The position numbers were made by a program, and so were the translations under genes. The notes under the pieces were generated by a model. The model saw nothing but the letters and a program-made list of their open reading frames with translations. It ran no database searches and was not told the origin of the DNA. Source: Mycobacterium triplex (GTDB taxonomy: Bacteria; Actinomycetota; Actinomycetes; Mycobacteriales; Mycobacteriaceae). Taken from it: a DNA stretch of 64,000 nt. The DNA lies in assembly GCF_000689255.1 (NCBI RefSeq), contig NZ_HG964446.1, forward strand, positions 5,178,152 through 5,242,151, read 5' to 3'. Below are positions 35,345 to 42,967 of this stretch, piece after piece (the first letter of the stretch is position 1; each line of letters opens with the position of its first letter).

Positions 35345-35940
35345 TGCGTCCCCTCCGGTTGATCGGTCAGTTCGGTGCGCCGGCGGCGCAACCTGCTGCC
35401 CGCGGTGACCTCGTAGTACGACATCGCGCTCAGCGGCGGCGAATACGCGTGCACGCTCAGCGTCGGCGCCACCGGCGCCTTGATCGGGGTGACGGTCCCC
35501 GCCAGCGGGCGCGCCACCGGCCGGGGCGCCCAGACCACGTCGTGTACCCAGCCCAGCGGGAAGCCGGCCTGATCACCGGCATCGAGCCGGCGCCGCCGCA
35601 AGCTCCTTCCGTCCCAACGGAATTCGTTGAGCGATCCGGACACCACGGTCAGCGCGCCCAGCGACCCGCCGTGATCGTGCAATTCGGTGGCGTGCCCCGG
35701 AACCCAGCTGATCAGCCAGACGTCGAGTTCGTCGTCGCCGTGGATGCGGGTGAACCAGCGCTGCGAGTCCGGCACGCCGCCCGCGGGCAGCAGGTGGTCG
35801 CAGCGGCCGCTGAGCACATCGTCGGCGGCCTGATCGGTGGCGTGCAGCAGGTCGGGAACCCGCAGCCGGGTGGGCCCGGCGGAGGGCGGCGCGACGATCG
35901 GTGGGCGCAACGCGGCGGAACGGGCGACGGACACAGACAT
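35341..35940 (-). CDS. Cysteine dioxygenase
   Basis: A 199-residue cupin of the type I cysteine dioxygenase family, which oxidises cysteine to cysteine sulfinate with O2 at a mononuclear iron. The three-His site is visible: His88 and His90 in ELHDHGGSLGA and His133 in GWVHDVVW; the Arg-rich stretch and SYYE (with a tyrosine at the C-terminal strand) agree with the family. ATG 35940 has GGAG 7 nt upstream. It is first in a two-gene operon with the rhodanese. I recall no such pair in M. tuberculosis at this place, so it may be an acquired or differentially lost trait. Confidence 0.88.
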   Translation of the reverse strand: MSVSVARSAALRPPIVAPPSAGPTRLRVPDLLHATDQAADDVLSGRCDHLLPAGGVPDSQRWFTRIHGDDELDVWLISWVPGHATELHDHGGSLGALTVVSGSLNEFRWDGRSLRRRRLDAGDQAGFPLGWVHDVVWAPRPVARPLAGTVTPIKAPVAPTLSVHAYSPPLSAMSYYEVTAGSRLRRRRTELTDQPEGTQ

Positions 35941-36040
35941 GGGAGAACTCCACAACGGATCGGATTGGGCGAGGAGGGCGCGTTAAGGCCGACAACACTC
36001 GCAAAATCCGAAGCGCTCCATCACGGCCGCCAGTGTTGCA

Positions 36041-36046
36041 TAGATT
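36041..36046 (+). promoter_or_regulatory. -10 hexamer for leaderless lpqV
   Basis: TAGATT (TANNNT) lies 6 nt upstream of GTG 36053 in a 112-bp divergent gap, the spacing for transcription starting at the start codon. The GAGG in between is too close to act as a normal ribosome-binding site. Confidence 0.5.
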
Positions 36047-36052
36047 GAGGCG

Positions 36053-36496
36053 GTGCGGTCGTACAGTCATCGCCCCCTGCTGTGGGGCGCACTCGTCGTG
36101 GCGGGTTCGATCGGACTGGCGGGGTGCTCGTCGGATGGCGCCCCCGCCGGCAAGGTCACGTCGTCGCCCCCGCAACTGTCGGCCGGCCCGCAGGGCGCCA
36201 CCTCGGCGCCGGCGGGGGCCGTCGGTCTGTCCCCGGCCGGGGTGACAACCAGGGTCGATGTCCCCGCGGAATCGACCGAAGAGGAGTACTACCAGGCCTG
36301 TCATGCCGCAAAGGTGTGGATGGAGGCCCGGCCCAACACCGGGGAATCCCAGTTCGAGCCGTATCTGGCGATGATCCAAACCTCGCCGACAGCCACCGCG
36401 GGCAGCTGGAACACCAGGTGGGTGGACCTGACGCCGGCGCGGCAGGCGGCGGTGATCACCGCCGCGCGAGCGGCCGCCAACGACGAATGCGGCTAG
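36053..36496 (+). CDS. lpqV: Lipoprotein LpqV
   Basis: A 147-residue lipoprotein. The signal peptide ends in the lipobox LAGC with Cys25, so the mature protein is lipid-anchored on the outer face of the membrane. A Ser/Pro/Ala-rich linker (about 28-62) precedes a helical domain with two further cysteines (QACHAA and DECG at the C-terminus) that could form a disulfide. It matches LpqV (Rv1064c) in place and layout. Function unknown. Confidence 0.9.
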   Translation: MRSYSHRPLLWGALVVAGSIGLAGCSSDGAPAGKVTSSPPQLSAGPQGATSAPAGAVGLSPAGVTTRVDVPAESTEEEYYQACHAAKVWMEARPNTGESQFEPYLAMIQTSPTATAGSWNTRWVDLTPARQAAVITAARAAANDECG

Positions 36497-36588
36497 CGTC
36501 CTTCGAACTCCTGCGCAATTGCGATCACGGTTGAAAAAAGTGCCGCCCCGACCCGGCGAGGGCCGGATCCGACACGCAAAATGTAGGG

Positions 36589-37620
36589 GTGTCTGGCGAA
36601 GCCGTCGCGCGTCGATCACCACGTCCCCGGGTCGCCGTGGCACTCGGGAGCGGTGGCGCCCGGGGCTACGCCCACATCGGGGTGATCGAGGCGCTGCAGG
36701 AGCGCGGCTTCGAGATCGTGGGGATCACCGGATCGTCGATGGGCGCGATGATCGGCGGACTGCAGGCCGCCGGGCGGCTGGCCGAGTTCGCCGACTGGGC
36801 GAAGTCGCTGACGCAACGCACCATCCTGCGGCTGCTCGACCCGTCGATCAGCGCGGCGGGGGTGATGCGGGCGGAAAAGATCCTCGAGGCGGTGCGCGAC
36901 ATCCTCGGCCCGGTGACAATCGAGGAGCTGCCGATCCCCTACACCGCGGTGGCGACCGACCTGCTGGCCGGTAAGTCGGTGTGGTTTCAGCACGGTCCGC
37001 TCGACCAGGCGATCCGGGCATCCATCGCGATTCCGGGGGTGATCCCTCCGCACGAAGTCGGTGGGCGGCTGCTCGCCGACGGCGGGATCCTGGATCCGCT
37101 GCCGATGGCCCCGCTCGCGGCGGTCAATGCCGACCTGACCATCGCCGTGGGCGTCAGCGGTAGCGAGGTGATCGCGAAACGCGAGCCCGAGCCCGGCGCC
37201 ACCGTCGAGTTGCTGAACCGCATGGTGCGCAGCACTACCGCGCTGCTGGACACGTCGGCCGTGCGGTCGCTGCTCGACCGGCCCACCGCGCGCGCCGTGT
37301 TGAGCCGCTTCGGCGCGGACACCGATCCGGACGAGTCCGGCGAGGACGACGCCGACGAGTTCGTCGAGGCGCCCGGGGTTCCGAAGCTGGGCAGCTTCGA
37401 GGTGATGTACCGGGCCTTCGACATCGCTCAGTCGGCGCTCACCCGCCACACGCTGTCGGCCTACCCACCCGACCTGTTGATCGAGGTACCGCGTTCGACG
37501 TGCCGGAGCCTGGATTTCCACCGCGCAGCAGAGGTGATCGACGTCGGCCGGCTGCTGGCCGATCAGGCTCTCGATGCGCTCGAGCGCACGGCCGATGAAC
37601 CGCCCGCGATCGACGGCTGA
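36589..37620 (+). CDS. Patatin-like phospholipase (Rv1063c-like)
   Basis: A 343-residue patatin-fold acyl hydrolase. Oxyanion motif GSGGARG is at residues 20-26, nucleophile GSSMG at 48-52 (Ser50) and the dyad Asp165 in LADGG. These enzymes release fatty acids from phospholipids or other acyl lipids. No signal peptide is seen. The GTG start has GTAGGG immediately before it and CAAAAT 6 nt upstream as a weak -10, so translation may be leaderless. Its stop touches that of a second, convergent patatin gene. Confidence 0.92.
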   Translation: MSGEAVARRSPRPRVAVALGSGGARGYAHIGVIEALQERGFEIVGITGSSMGAMIGGLQAAGRLAEFADWAKSLTQRTILRLLDPSISAAGVMRAEKILEAVRDILGPVTIEELPIPYTAVATDLLAGKSVWFQHGPLDQAIRASIAIPGVIPPHEVGGRLLADGGILDPLPMAPLAAVNADLTIAVGVSGSEVIAKREPEPGATVELLNRMVRSTTALLDTSAVRSLLDRPTARAVLSRFGADTDPDESGEDDADEFVEAPGVPKLGSFEVMYRAFDIAQSALTRHTLSAYPPDLLIEVPRSTCRSLDFHRAAEVIDVGRLLADQALDALERTADEPPAIDG

Positions 37621-38490
37621 TCAGACGCCCAGGAACCGGGCCACGGCGGCGGCTTCGCGGCGGCCCTGTTCCCGTCCCGCAGCCGCCGAGCTGACGCGAC
37701 AGCGCGGGTCTAACAGGTTGGGCCCGAACGCTTTCAACGAGTCGGCATCGGCGAATACCCCGAATGCCGTGCCGGCGAACGCCTCGATCTCGGCGGCCGG
37801 CCCGTCGCTGAACGGCGCCGGGGCGTCGGGCGCCGAGGGCACCAGCACCACCGCCGCGTCGCAGTCGCGGGCGGCATCGAGGTTCACCGAGCTGGCGATC
37901 CCACCGTCCATGTATCGCCGGCCGTCGATCGTCACCGGCGGCCACGCTCCCGGCACCGCGCAACTGGCCGCCACCGCATCGACGAGCTCCACCTGCGATT
38001 CGGAGTCGAAGACCACCAATTCGCCGGTGGCCGTGTCGATCGCGGTGATGCGCAGCGCGCGGCGCGGCCAGTCGTGCGACGGCAGACGTTGCGCGATCAC
38101 CCGGCGGCGGACCGGCTCGGGAACGGTCTTGGCGCCCAGCGCCACCGCCCCGATCCGCTGCATCTGCTGGCGCGTTCTGTCCAGCGAGTCGGCGTACGGC
38201 TCGGCCAGCGCGGTCAGGAACAGCTCGGTGATGGTCTCGACGTCGACGCCGGAGTCGATTTCGCCCGACTCCTCGCCGACTTGGCGCTCGAACAACGCCT
38301 CCAGTGTGGCACCGCTGCCGATCTGGGCGGCGACCGCCGAACCCGCCGACGTGCCGACCAGCACCTCCGAATCCAGCAGCAGCCGCGCCGCCGCCGGCGA
38401 CTCGTCGGCGATGCCCTGCAGAATACCTGTCTCCCAAGCGATTCCGGCTATTCCTCCGCCGGCCAGCACCAGGGCACGTTTGGTGGTCAT
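37621..38490 (-). CDS. Patatin-like phospholipase (Rv1062-like)
   Basis: A 289-residue patatin-fold protein. Oxyanion motif AGGGIAG is at residues 10-16, nucleophile GTSAGS at 46-51 (Ser48) and the dyad Asp in YMDGGIAS. It differs clearly from the neighbouring patatin (different oxyanion loop and spacing), so the two are not recent duplicates. It starts 1 nt after the stop of the EgtC-like gene on the same strand, indicating an operon. The two convergent patatin stops meet in TGATCA. Confidence 0.92.
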   Translation of the reverse strand: MTTKRALVLAGGGIAGIAWETGILQGIADESPAAARLLLDSEVLVGTSAGSAVAAQIGSGATLEALFERQVGEESGEIDSGVDVETITELFLTALAEPYADSLDRTRQQMQRIGAVALGAKTVPEPVRRRVIAQRLPSHDWPRRALRITAIDTATGELVVFDSESQVELVDAVAASCAVPGAWPPVTIDGRRYMDGGIASSVNLDAARDCDAAVVLVPSAPDAPAPFSDGPAAEIEAFAGTAFGVFADADSLKAFGPNLLDPRCRVSSAAAGREQGRREAAAVARFLGV

Positions 38491-38491
38491 G

Positions 38492-39382
38492 TCACAACTT
38501 CCGGGTGTTGGGCAGCGCGTGCTGCGCGTCTTCGACCGGCACGCTCAGATCCTCCCGGCGCAGCAGGTGCTTCGGCGGGTCGGGCAGGATCATCGTCCGG
38601 TGGATCTGCAGCGAGCCGTCGACGTGCACCAGCTCGCCGGGGTGCAATAGGCGCCAGCGCGGGTCGTCGTCCATCGGCTCGGTGGCCAGCACCACCGACG
38701 GCCGGGTGCACAGCAGGTCGGACTGCGCGTGAATCCGCTTGGTGCGCAAGTCGAATTCCGGGTCGGGTGTTGCCGCGGACTCGTCGCGGCGGTCCAGCAG
38801 GCAGAGCTGGTGAGTCGCCGGGTAGCGCAGCGCCCACATGTCGGTGGCCGTGCACAGCAACACGTTGACCGCGTAGATCGGCACGTTGTCCGCGAGCCAG
38901 GTCATCGCGGCGGTGATGCCGGCGGAGATGTCGCCGCCGGCGGCGCGGATCGAGGCGGTCATCAGCGCGAACACCCGCTCCGAATCGGTCTGCCCCAACA
39001 CCAGGTCGTCGGCGCCGACCTCGCGCAGCCGCTCGTCGAGAACCGGAAGTCCCTCGAGCACACCGTTGTGCGCGAAGATCCGGCCGTCCTGCAAAAACGG
39101 GTGGGTGTTGCGGATGTCGAGCGATCCGGTCGTCGCATAGCGCACATGGGCGATGAACGTCGTACCGGTCTTGCGGTGTGCTTCGGTGGCGAACTCGGCG
39201 TCCTGCCACGCCGCTATCGGCTCCTTGTACAGCCGCGGTTCGCCGTTCGCCTCGAAGACACCCAGGCCGGTGCCGTCCGGATTGCGCCGGCTCTGCTCGG
39301 CCAGACTGTCCGGTGCGTCCAGCAGCCAGAAGGTCGCGGTGCAAGCGTGCGTCCCGGCGTGCAGGCCGAAGAGTCGACACAT
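38492..39382 (-). CDS. Class II glutamine amidotransferase, EgtC-like
   Basis: A 296-residue N-terminal-nucleophile amidohydrolase (Rv1061-like). After removal of Met1, Cys2 of CRLFGLHAG is the nucleophile; HVRYATTG and THPFLQDGRIFAHNG form the glutamine-site motifs of the EgtC/GATase type 2 fold. EgtC proper removes glutamate from gamma-glutamyl-hercynylcysteine sulfoxide in ergothioneine synthesis, but the egtA-E cluster is not here, so another gamma-glutamyl substrate is possible. ATG 39382 has AGGAG 7 nt upstream. The IS110 transposase stop is only 14 bp upstream of this start, so the native promoter is probably displaced. Confidence 0.9.
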   Translation of the reverse strand: MCRLFGLHAGTHACTATFWLLDAPDSLAEQSRRNPDGTGLGVFEANGEPRLYKEPIAAWQDAEFATEAHRKTGTTFIAHVRYATTGSLDIRNTHPFLQDGRIFAHNGVLEGLPVLDERLREVGADDLVLGQTDSERVFALMTASIRAAGGDISAGITAAMTWLADNVPIYAVNVLLCTATDMWALRYPATHQLCLLDRRDESAATPDPEFDLRTKRIHAQSDLLCTRPSVVLATEPMDDDPRWRLLHPGELVHVDGSLQIHRTMILPDPPKHLLRREDLSVPVEDAQHALPNTRKL

Positions 39383-39396
39383 GGGTTTCTCCTATG

Positions 39397-40449
39397 TCAA
39401 GCCGCTGCCGGTTGGCAAGGCTGGATTCGGTTGTGGTGGTCGGTGTGGAGGTGGTGGAACACGACACGGGCCAGGCGGCGTTTGAGGCAGCGCAGGGCCT
39501 CGGGCCTGGAGTCACCAGCGGCGAGCCGGCCTCGGTAGTAGGCCCGACCAAGGCCGTCGAGGCGGATTTGAGTGACCGCGATACGGTGCAGAGCGGCGTT
39601 GAGTTGACGGTTGCCCGAGCGAGTCATGCGCACGCGGCCGGCGGTATTTCCCGACCAGACCGGGATCGGGGCTACCCCGGTGTGGCGGGCGAAGGCGGCC
39701 TCGCTTTTGAAGCGGGTGACCCCGGCGGTTTCACCGATGATCTTGGCCGCGGTCAGCTCGCCACAGCCGGGCATCGCCAAAAGCGCCGGAGCGATCGCAC
39801 GGACGCGCTCGCCGATACGTTTGGTCAAGGCATTGATGGCTTCGGTGAGTCGGGTGATGTCGGCCAACTCCTCGCGGGCCAGCTCGGCGACCAGACCACG
39901 CTGGGTAGCCAACCAGTCACCGAGCAACCTGCGGTGCTTGCTCAGATCCAGCGACGCCGGTTTCGGTGCTCGGCCCGGATCAAGTTCGTGCACGCGCCAC
40001 AACAACCGGTTGATCGTCGAAGTACGTTGCCCCACAAGGTCTTCACGGCGGTCCACCAGCAGCTTCAGCTCCCGCGACACCTCGTCGTGGGAGGCCACCG
40101 GAAGATCGGGCTCACGCAGGTAAGCTCGCGCGACGGCCAACGCATCGATCGGATCAGACTTGCCTCGGGTACGCGCCGAGGCCCGGCTCTGAGCCATCAA
40201 CTTCGATGGAACTCGCACCACCTTCTGATCGGCGGATAACAGGTCGCGCTCGAGGCGGGCTGACAAGTGTCGGCAATCCTCGATCGCCCACACCAGCTCG
40301 ACCCCGAACTGACTGCGAGCCCATCGCACCACCTGGCGATGACCTGAAGTCGTGGCTGCAACGACCTTCTCGCCGACTTTGCGGCCCACCTCGTCCACGG
40401 CGACGAACGTATGCGTGCGCTTGTGTACATCGGCTCCAACAACAACCAT
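39397..40449 (-). CDS. IS110-family transposase (DEDD recombinase)
   Basis: A 350-residue transposase. The N-terminal RuvC-like DEDD domain begins VGADVHKRTHTFVAVDE with the first Asp at residue 7, continues with IEDC and KSDPIDA acidic positions, and the C-terminal Tnp domain carries TRSGNRQLNAALHRIA with the conserved Ser. No interruption is seen, so it could be active. I chose ATG 40449, which has AAGGAGG 8 nt upstream, over the longer frame to 40500. IS110 transposases are reported to work with a bridge RNA from the element's non-coding end. Confidence 0.93.
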   Translation of the reverse strand: MVVVGADVHKRTHTFVAVDEVGRKVGEKVVAATTSGHRQVVRWARSQFGVELVWAIEDCRHLSARLERDLLSADQKVVRVPSKLMAQSRASARTRGKSDPIDALAVARAYLREPDLPVASHDEVSRELKLLVDRREDLVGQRTSTINRLLWRVHELDPGRAPKPASLDLSKHRRLLGDWLATQRGLVAELAREELADITRLTEAINALTKRIGERVRAIAPALLAMPGCGELTAAKIIGETAGVTRFKSEAAFARHTGVAPIPVWSGNTAGRVRMTRSGNRQLNAALHRIAVTQIRLDGLGRAYYRGRLAAGDSRPEALRCLKRRLARVVFHHLHTDHHNRIQPCQPAAA

Positions 40450-40680
40450 GGAGGTTGCCTCCTTCACTGTGAGGTGACGGTTGGGCCGGTCGGCGGACAC
40501 ATCTCAGTGGGGGCGACGCCACGCTCCTATCAAGTCACGCCGGCCGGTCCTTCACACCTGATGCCGACAAAACCCATGAACGCCAACCCGAGGGCGGCAG
40601 CGACGCTACGAGCCAGACACCAGGTGATCAGGATCCAACCACCGCAACAAGCGGCAACCTCACCCTGACACTGAGCTCGA
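40450..40680 (-). ncRNA. Candidate IS110 bridge-RNA region
   Basis: The non-coding left end of the element, upstream of the transposase in its orientation, the place where IS110-group elements encode the bridge RNA that guides donor and target choice. It holds a short hairpin CCGCTTGTTGCGG (minus strand, at 40642-40654) and, at 40524-40534, a segment (CTTGATAGGAG on the minus strand) that nearly repeats the sequence at the element's right end. This is what a donor-recognition guide would look like. RNA boundaries are not determined. Confidence 0.35.
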
Positions 40681-40703
40681 CGGTACCGAATCCGGTTGCG
40701 GCC

Positions 40704-41177
40704 TCAGCGCGTCAGCATGCCCGACAGGTCGCGCAGCGCCTGGCGCGCGTAGCCCTTCCACATCCGGCCGAACACCGGAAGTGCCAGTGCGGTCAGCGCC
40801 GAGCGCGGGTGGATGTCCCAGCGCCAGGTGACCTCGGTACCTCCGGCGGCCGGGGCGAAGGTCCACTCCCCCAGCACATGGTCGACGAGCAAGGCCATCG
40901 GCCCGGTGACGTCGTCGAGCCGGTAACCGAACGAACGCGGCGGGTCGACGCTGGTGAGCTCCTCGCGGGTGCTGCCACCGCCGGCCATCACCACGGTGCG
41001 GGTCTGGCCCGCGGCATCCCACGCGCCGGTCTGGTCGCGCACCTCCTCGATCGGAGGGAACACCCCGTGCCGGCGGCTGAAGATCTCCGTGAGCGGCGCC
41101 GGCAGAATGCGGTGAAAGGCCTGTTCGGCCGGAACCGATATGACCAGCGACTCTTCGAAGACGCGCGAATGTGCCAT
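40704..41177 (-). CDS. SRPBCC/polyketide-cyclase-like protein
   Basis: A 157-residue single-domain protein with the pattern of the START/SRPBCC fold: an opening strand FEESLVISVPAEQAFHRI, antiparallel strands in the middle (GEWTFAPAAGGTEVTWRWDI) and a long C-terminal helix (MWKGYARQALRDLSGML). Such domains bind hydrophobic ligands. ATG 41177 has AAAGGGA 5-6 nt upstream. It follows fadD14 after 24 nt on the same strand, so they form an operon and the ligand may be an acyl-CoA-related lipid. It may correspond to Rv1060. Confidence 0.8.
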   Translation of the reverse strand: MAHSRVFEESLVISVPAEQAFHRILPAPLTEIFSRRHGVFPPIEEVRDQTGAWDAAGQTRTVVMAGGGSTREELTSVDPPRSFGYRLDDVTGPMALLVDHVLGEWTFAPAAGGTEVTWRWDIHPRSALTALALPVFGRMWKGYARQALRDLSGMLTR

Positions 41178-41201
41178 GGAATCAATCCCTTTCAGCGAGC
41201 C

Positions 41202-42833
41202 TCAGTCGCGCACCTCGGTGACGTCGTATCCGTGGTCCGCGTGCCGGGCCCGGATGGCCTTCTTGTCGTACTTGCCGACGCTGGTGCGCGGGATCTCGTC
41301 GGCGAAGGCCCACCGCTCGGGTAGCCACCAACGAACGACCTTGTCCGACAAGAACGTTCGCAACTCGCCGGCGCTGACCGACGCGCCTTCGTTGAGGACG
41401 ACGACGGCCAGCGGGCGTTCCTGCCACCGTTCGTCGGGAACCCCGACGACGGCGGCCTCGAGCACGTCCGGATGGCCGATCAGGCAGTTCTCCAACTCGA
41501 CCGAGGAGATCCACTCCCCGCCCGACTTGATCACGTCCTTGGCGCGGTCGGTGAGGGTGACGAAGCCGTCGGCGTCGATGCGGCCGACATCGCCGGTACG
41601 CAGCCAGCCGGAATCGAATTTGGAGTCGTCCCGCCCGAGGTAATAGGAGCCGGTGATCCACGGGCCACGAACTTCGACCTCGCCCACGGCCTTGCCGTCG
41701 TTGGGCAGCACGGTGCCGTCGTCGGCGACGATGCGCATCTGGACGCCGCAGATCGGCTGGCCCTGGGTCCCGCGGATGGCCCAGTGCCGTTCCTCCGGGG
41801 TTCCGACCGGCGGCCAGGCCAGCGTGGCCAGCGGCGACGTTTCGGTCATGCCCCACAACTGCCGGATCTGGACGTTGTACTTGTCTTCGAAGGTGCGCAT
41901 CATCGACACCGGGACGGCCGAGCCGCCGCAGGCCACCAGCCGCAGCGACGAGATGTCGTGGTCGGGCTCTTTTTCCAGGTGATGCATCACGTCGTTCCAG
42001 ATGGTCGGCACCGCGCCGGCCAGGGTGGGTCGCAGCTTCTCGATCATGTCGATCACCGATCGCGCGTCCAGGTGGCAATCGGGCAGCACCAGGTCGGCGC
42101 CCGCCATCAGGGCCGCGTACGGCAGCCCCCACGCGTTGGCGTGGAACATCGGCACAATGGGCAGCACCCGGTCGCAGGCCCCCACCCCGATCCCGTTGGT
42201 GCTGCACGCGGCCATGGTGTGCAAAAAGCTCGAACGATGGCTGTAGACAACACCTTTGGGGTTGCCGGTGGTGCCACTCGTGTAGCACATCGCAGCGGCC
42301 GATCTCTCGTCGAGGTCCGGCCAGTCGAATTCGGTCGACTCGCCCTCGATCAACTCCGCGTAGCGCAGCACCGTCTTGCCCGACTCCTGCAGCGCCGCCG
42401 TGTCACCGTCGCCGACCGCGATCACGGTGTGCACGGTTTCGAGCTCGGGCAGTATCGGGGCGACCAGCTTGGCCAGTGACATGTCCACCAGCACGACCCG
42501 GTCTTCGGCTTCGTTGGCGATGTAGGAGATCTGCTCGGGAAAGAGCCGGATGTTGAGGGTGTGCAGCACCGCACCCATCGACGGGGCGGCGAGGTACGCC
42601 GTGAGGTGCTCGGCGTTGTTCCACATGAACGTCGCGACGCGCTGGTCGCCGGTCACGCCCAGGCCGCGCAACGCGTGTGCCAGTTGGGCGGCCTGCCGGC
42701 CCAATTCGCGGTAGGTGGTGTGCCGGTAGCCGTCACCCGTGGCGGTCGCGACCGTTCGGGCCCCATGAACGCCGCAGCCGTGCCGCATGATCGCGGTGAT
42801 GGTCAGCGGAAAGTCCTGCATCGTGCTTTGCAT
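41202..42833 (-). CDS. fadD14: Acyl-CoA synthetase FadD14
   Basis: A 543-residue adenylate-forming enzyme of the FadD family, equal in length to FadD14 (Rv1058). The P-loop YTSGTTGNPKGV is at residues 184-195, followed by the WGMTETSP acyl-adenylate site, GWLRTGD, and the catalytic lysine Lys521 in TSVGKYDKK. It activates a fatty acid with ATP to acyl-AMP and then acyl-CoA; the size and motifs suit a medium- to long-chain acyl-CoA ligase rather than a FAAL. It is first in an operon with the SRPBCC gene. Confidence 0.95.
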   Translation of the reverse strand: MQSTMQDFPLTITAIMRHGCGVHGARTVATATGDGYRHTTYRELGRQAAQLAHALRGLGVTGDQRVATFMWNNAEHLTAYLAAPSMGAVLHTLNIRLFPEQISYIANEAEDRVVLVDMSLAKLVAPILPELETVHTVIAVGDGDTAALQESGKTVLRYAELIEGESTEFDWPDLDERSAAAMCYTSGTTGNPKGVVYSHRSSFLHTMAACSTNGIGVGACDRVLPIVPMFHANAWGLPYAALMAGADLVLPDCHLDARSVIDMIEKLRPTLAGAVPTIWNDVMHHLEKEPDHDISSLRLVACGGSAVPVSMMRTFEDKYNVQIRQLWGMTETSPLATLAWPPVGTPEERHWAIRGTQGQPICGVQMRIVADDGTVLPNDGKAVGEVEVRGPWITGSYYLGRDDSKFDSGWLRTGDVGRIDADGFVTLTDRAKDVIKSGGEWISSVELENCLIGHPDVLEAAVVGVPDERWQERPLAVVVLNEGASVSAGELRTFLSDKVVRWWLPERWAFADEIPRTSVGKYDKKAIRARHADHGYDVTEVRD

Positions 42834-42967
42834 CGATCTACCGCCTTACCGTCTCGGCGCAGCGCCGCCTCATGGTCGGTCGGGCGAATGGTATCGCCAC
42901 GCCATCGCACGGGAACCGGGTTCCCCTGACAAAGCGTGTTGTACCGCGGCCGAACCGGGGCAGAACG

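Larger units (their letters stand above)
39389..40680 (-). mobile_element. IS110-family insertion sequence (boundaries approximate)
   Basis: One transposase gene of the IS110 type with a 254-bp non-coding stretch upstream and 14 bp downstream of it, inserted between the EgtC-like and SRPBCC genes. IS110 elements lack terminal inverted repeats and typically lack long target duplications, so ends cannot be read directly. The motif CTCCTAT followed by CAAG occurs at the right end (39389-39401, with GT between) and again inside the left non-coding region (40524-40534). The outer limit near 40680 is a guess based on typical left-end length. Confidence 0.7.
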
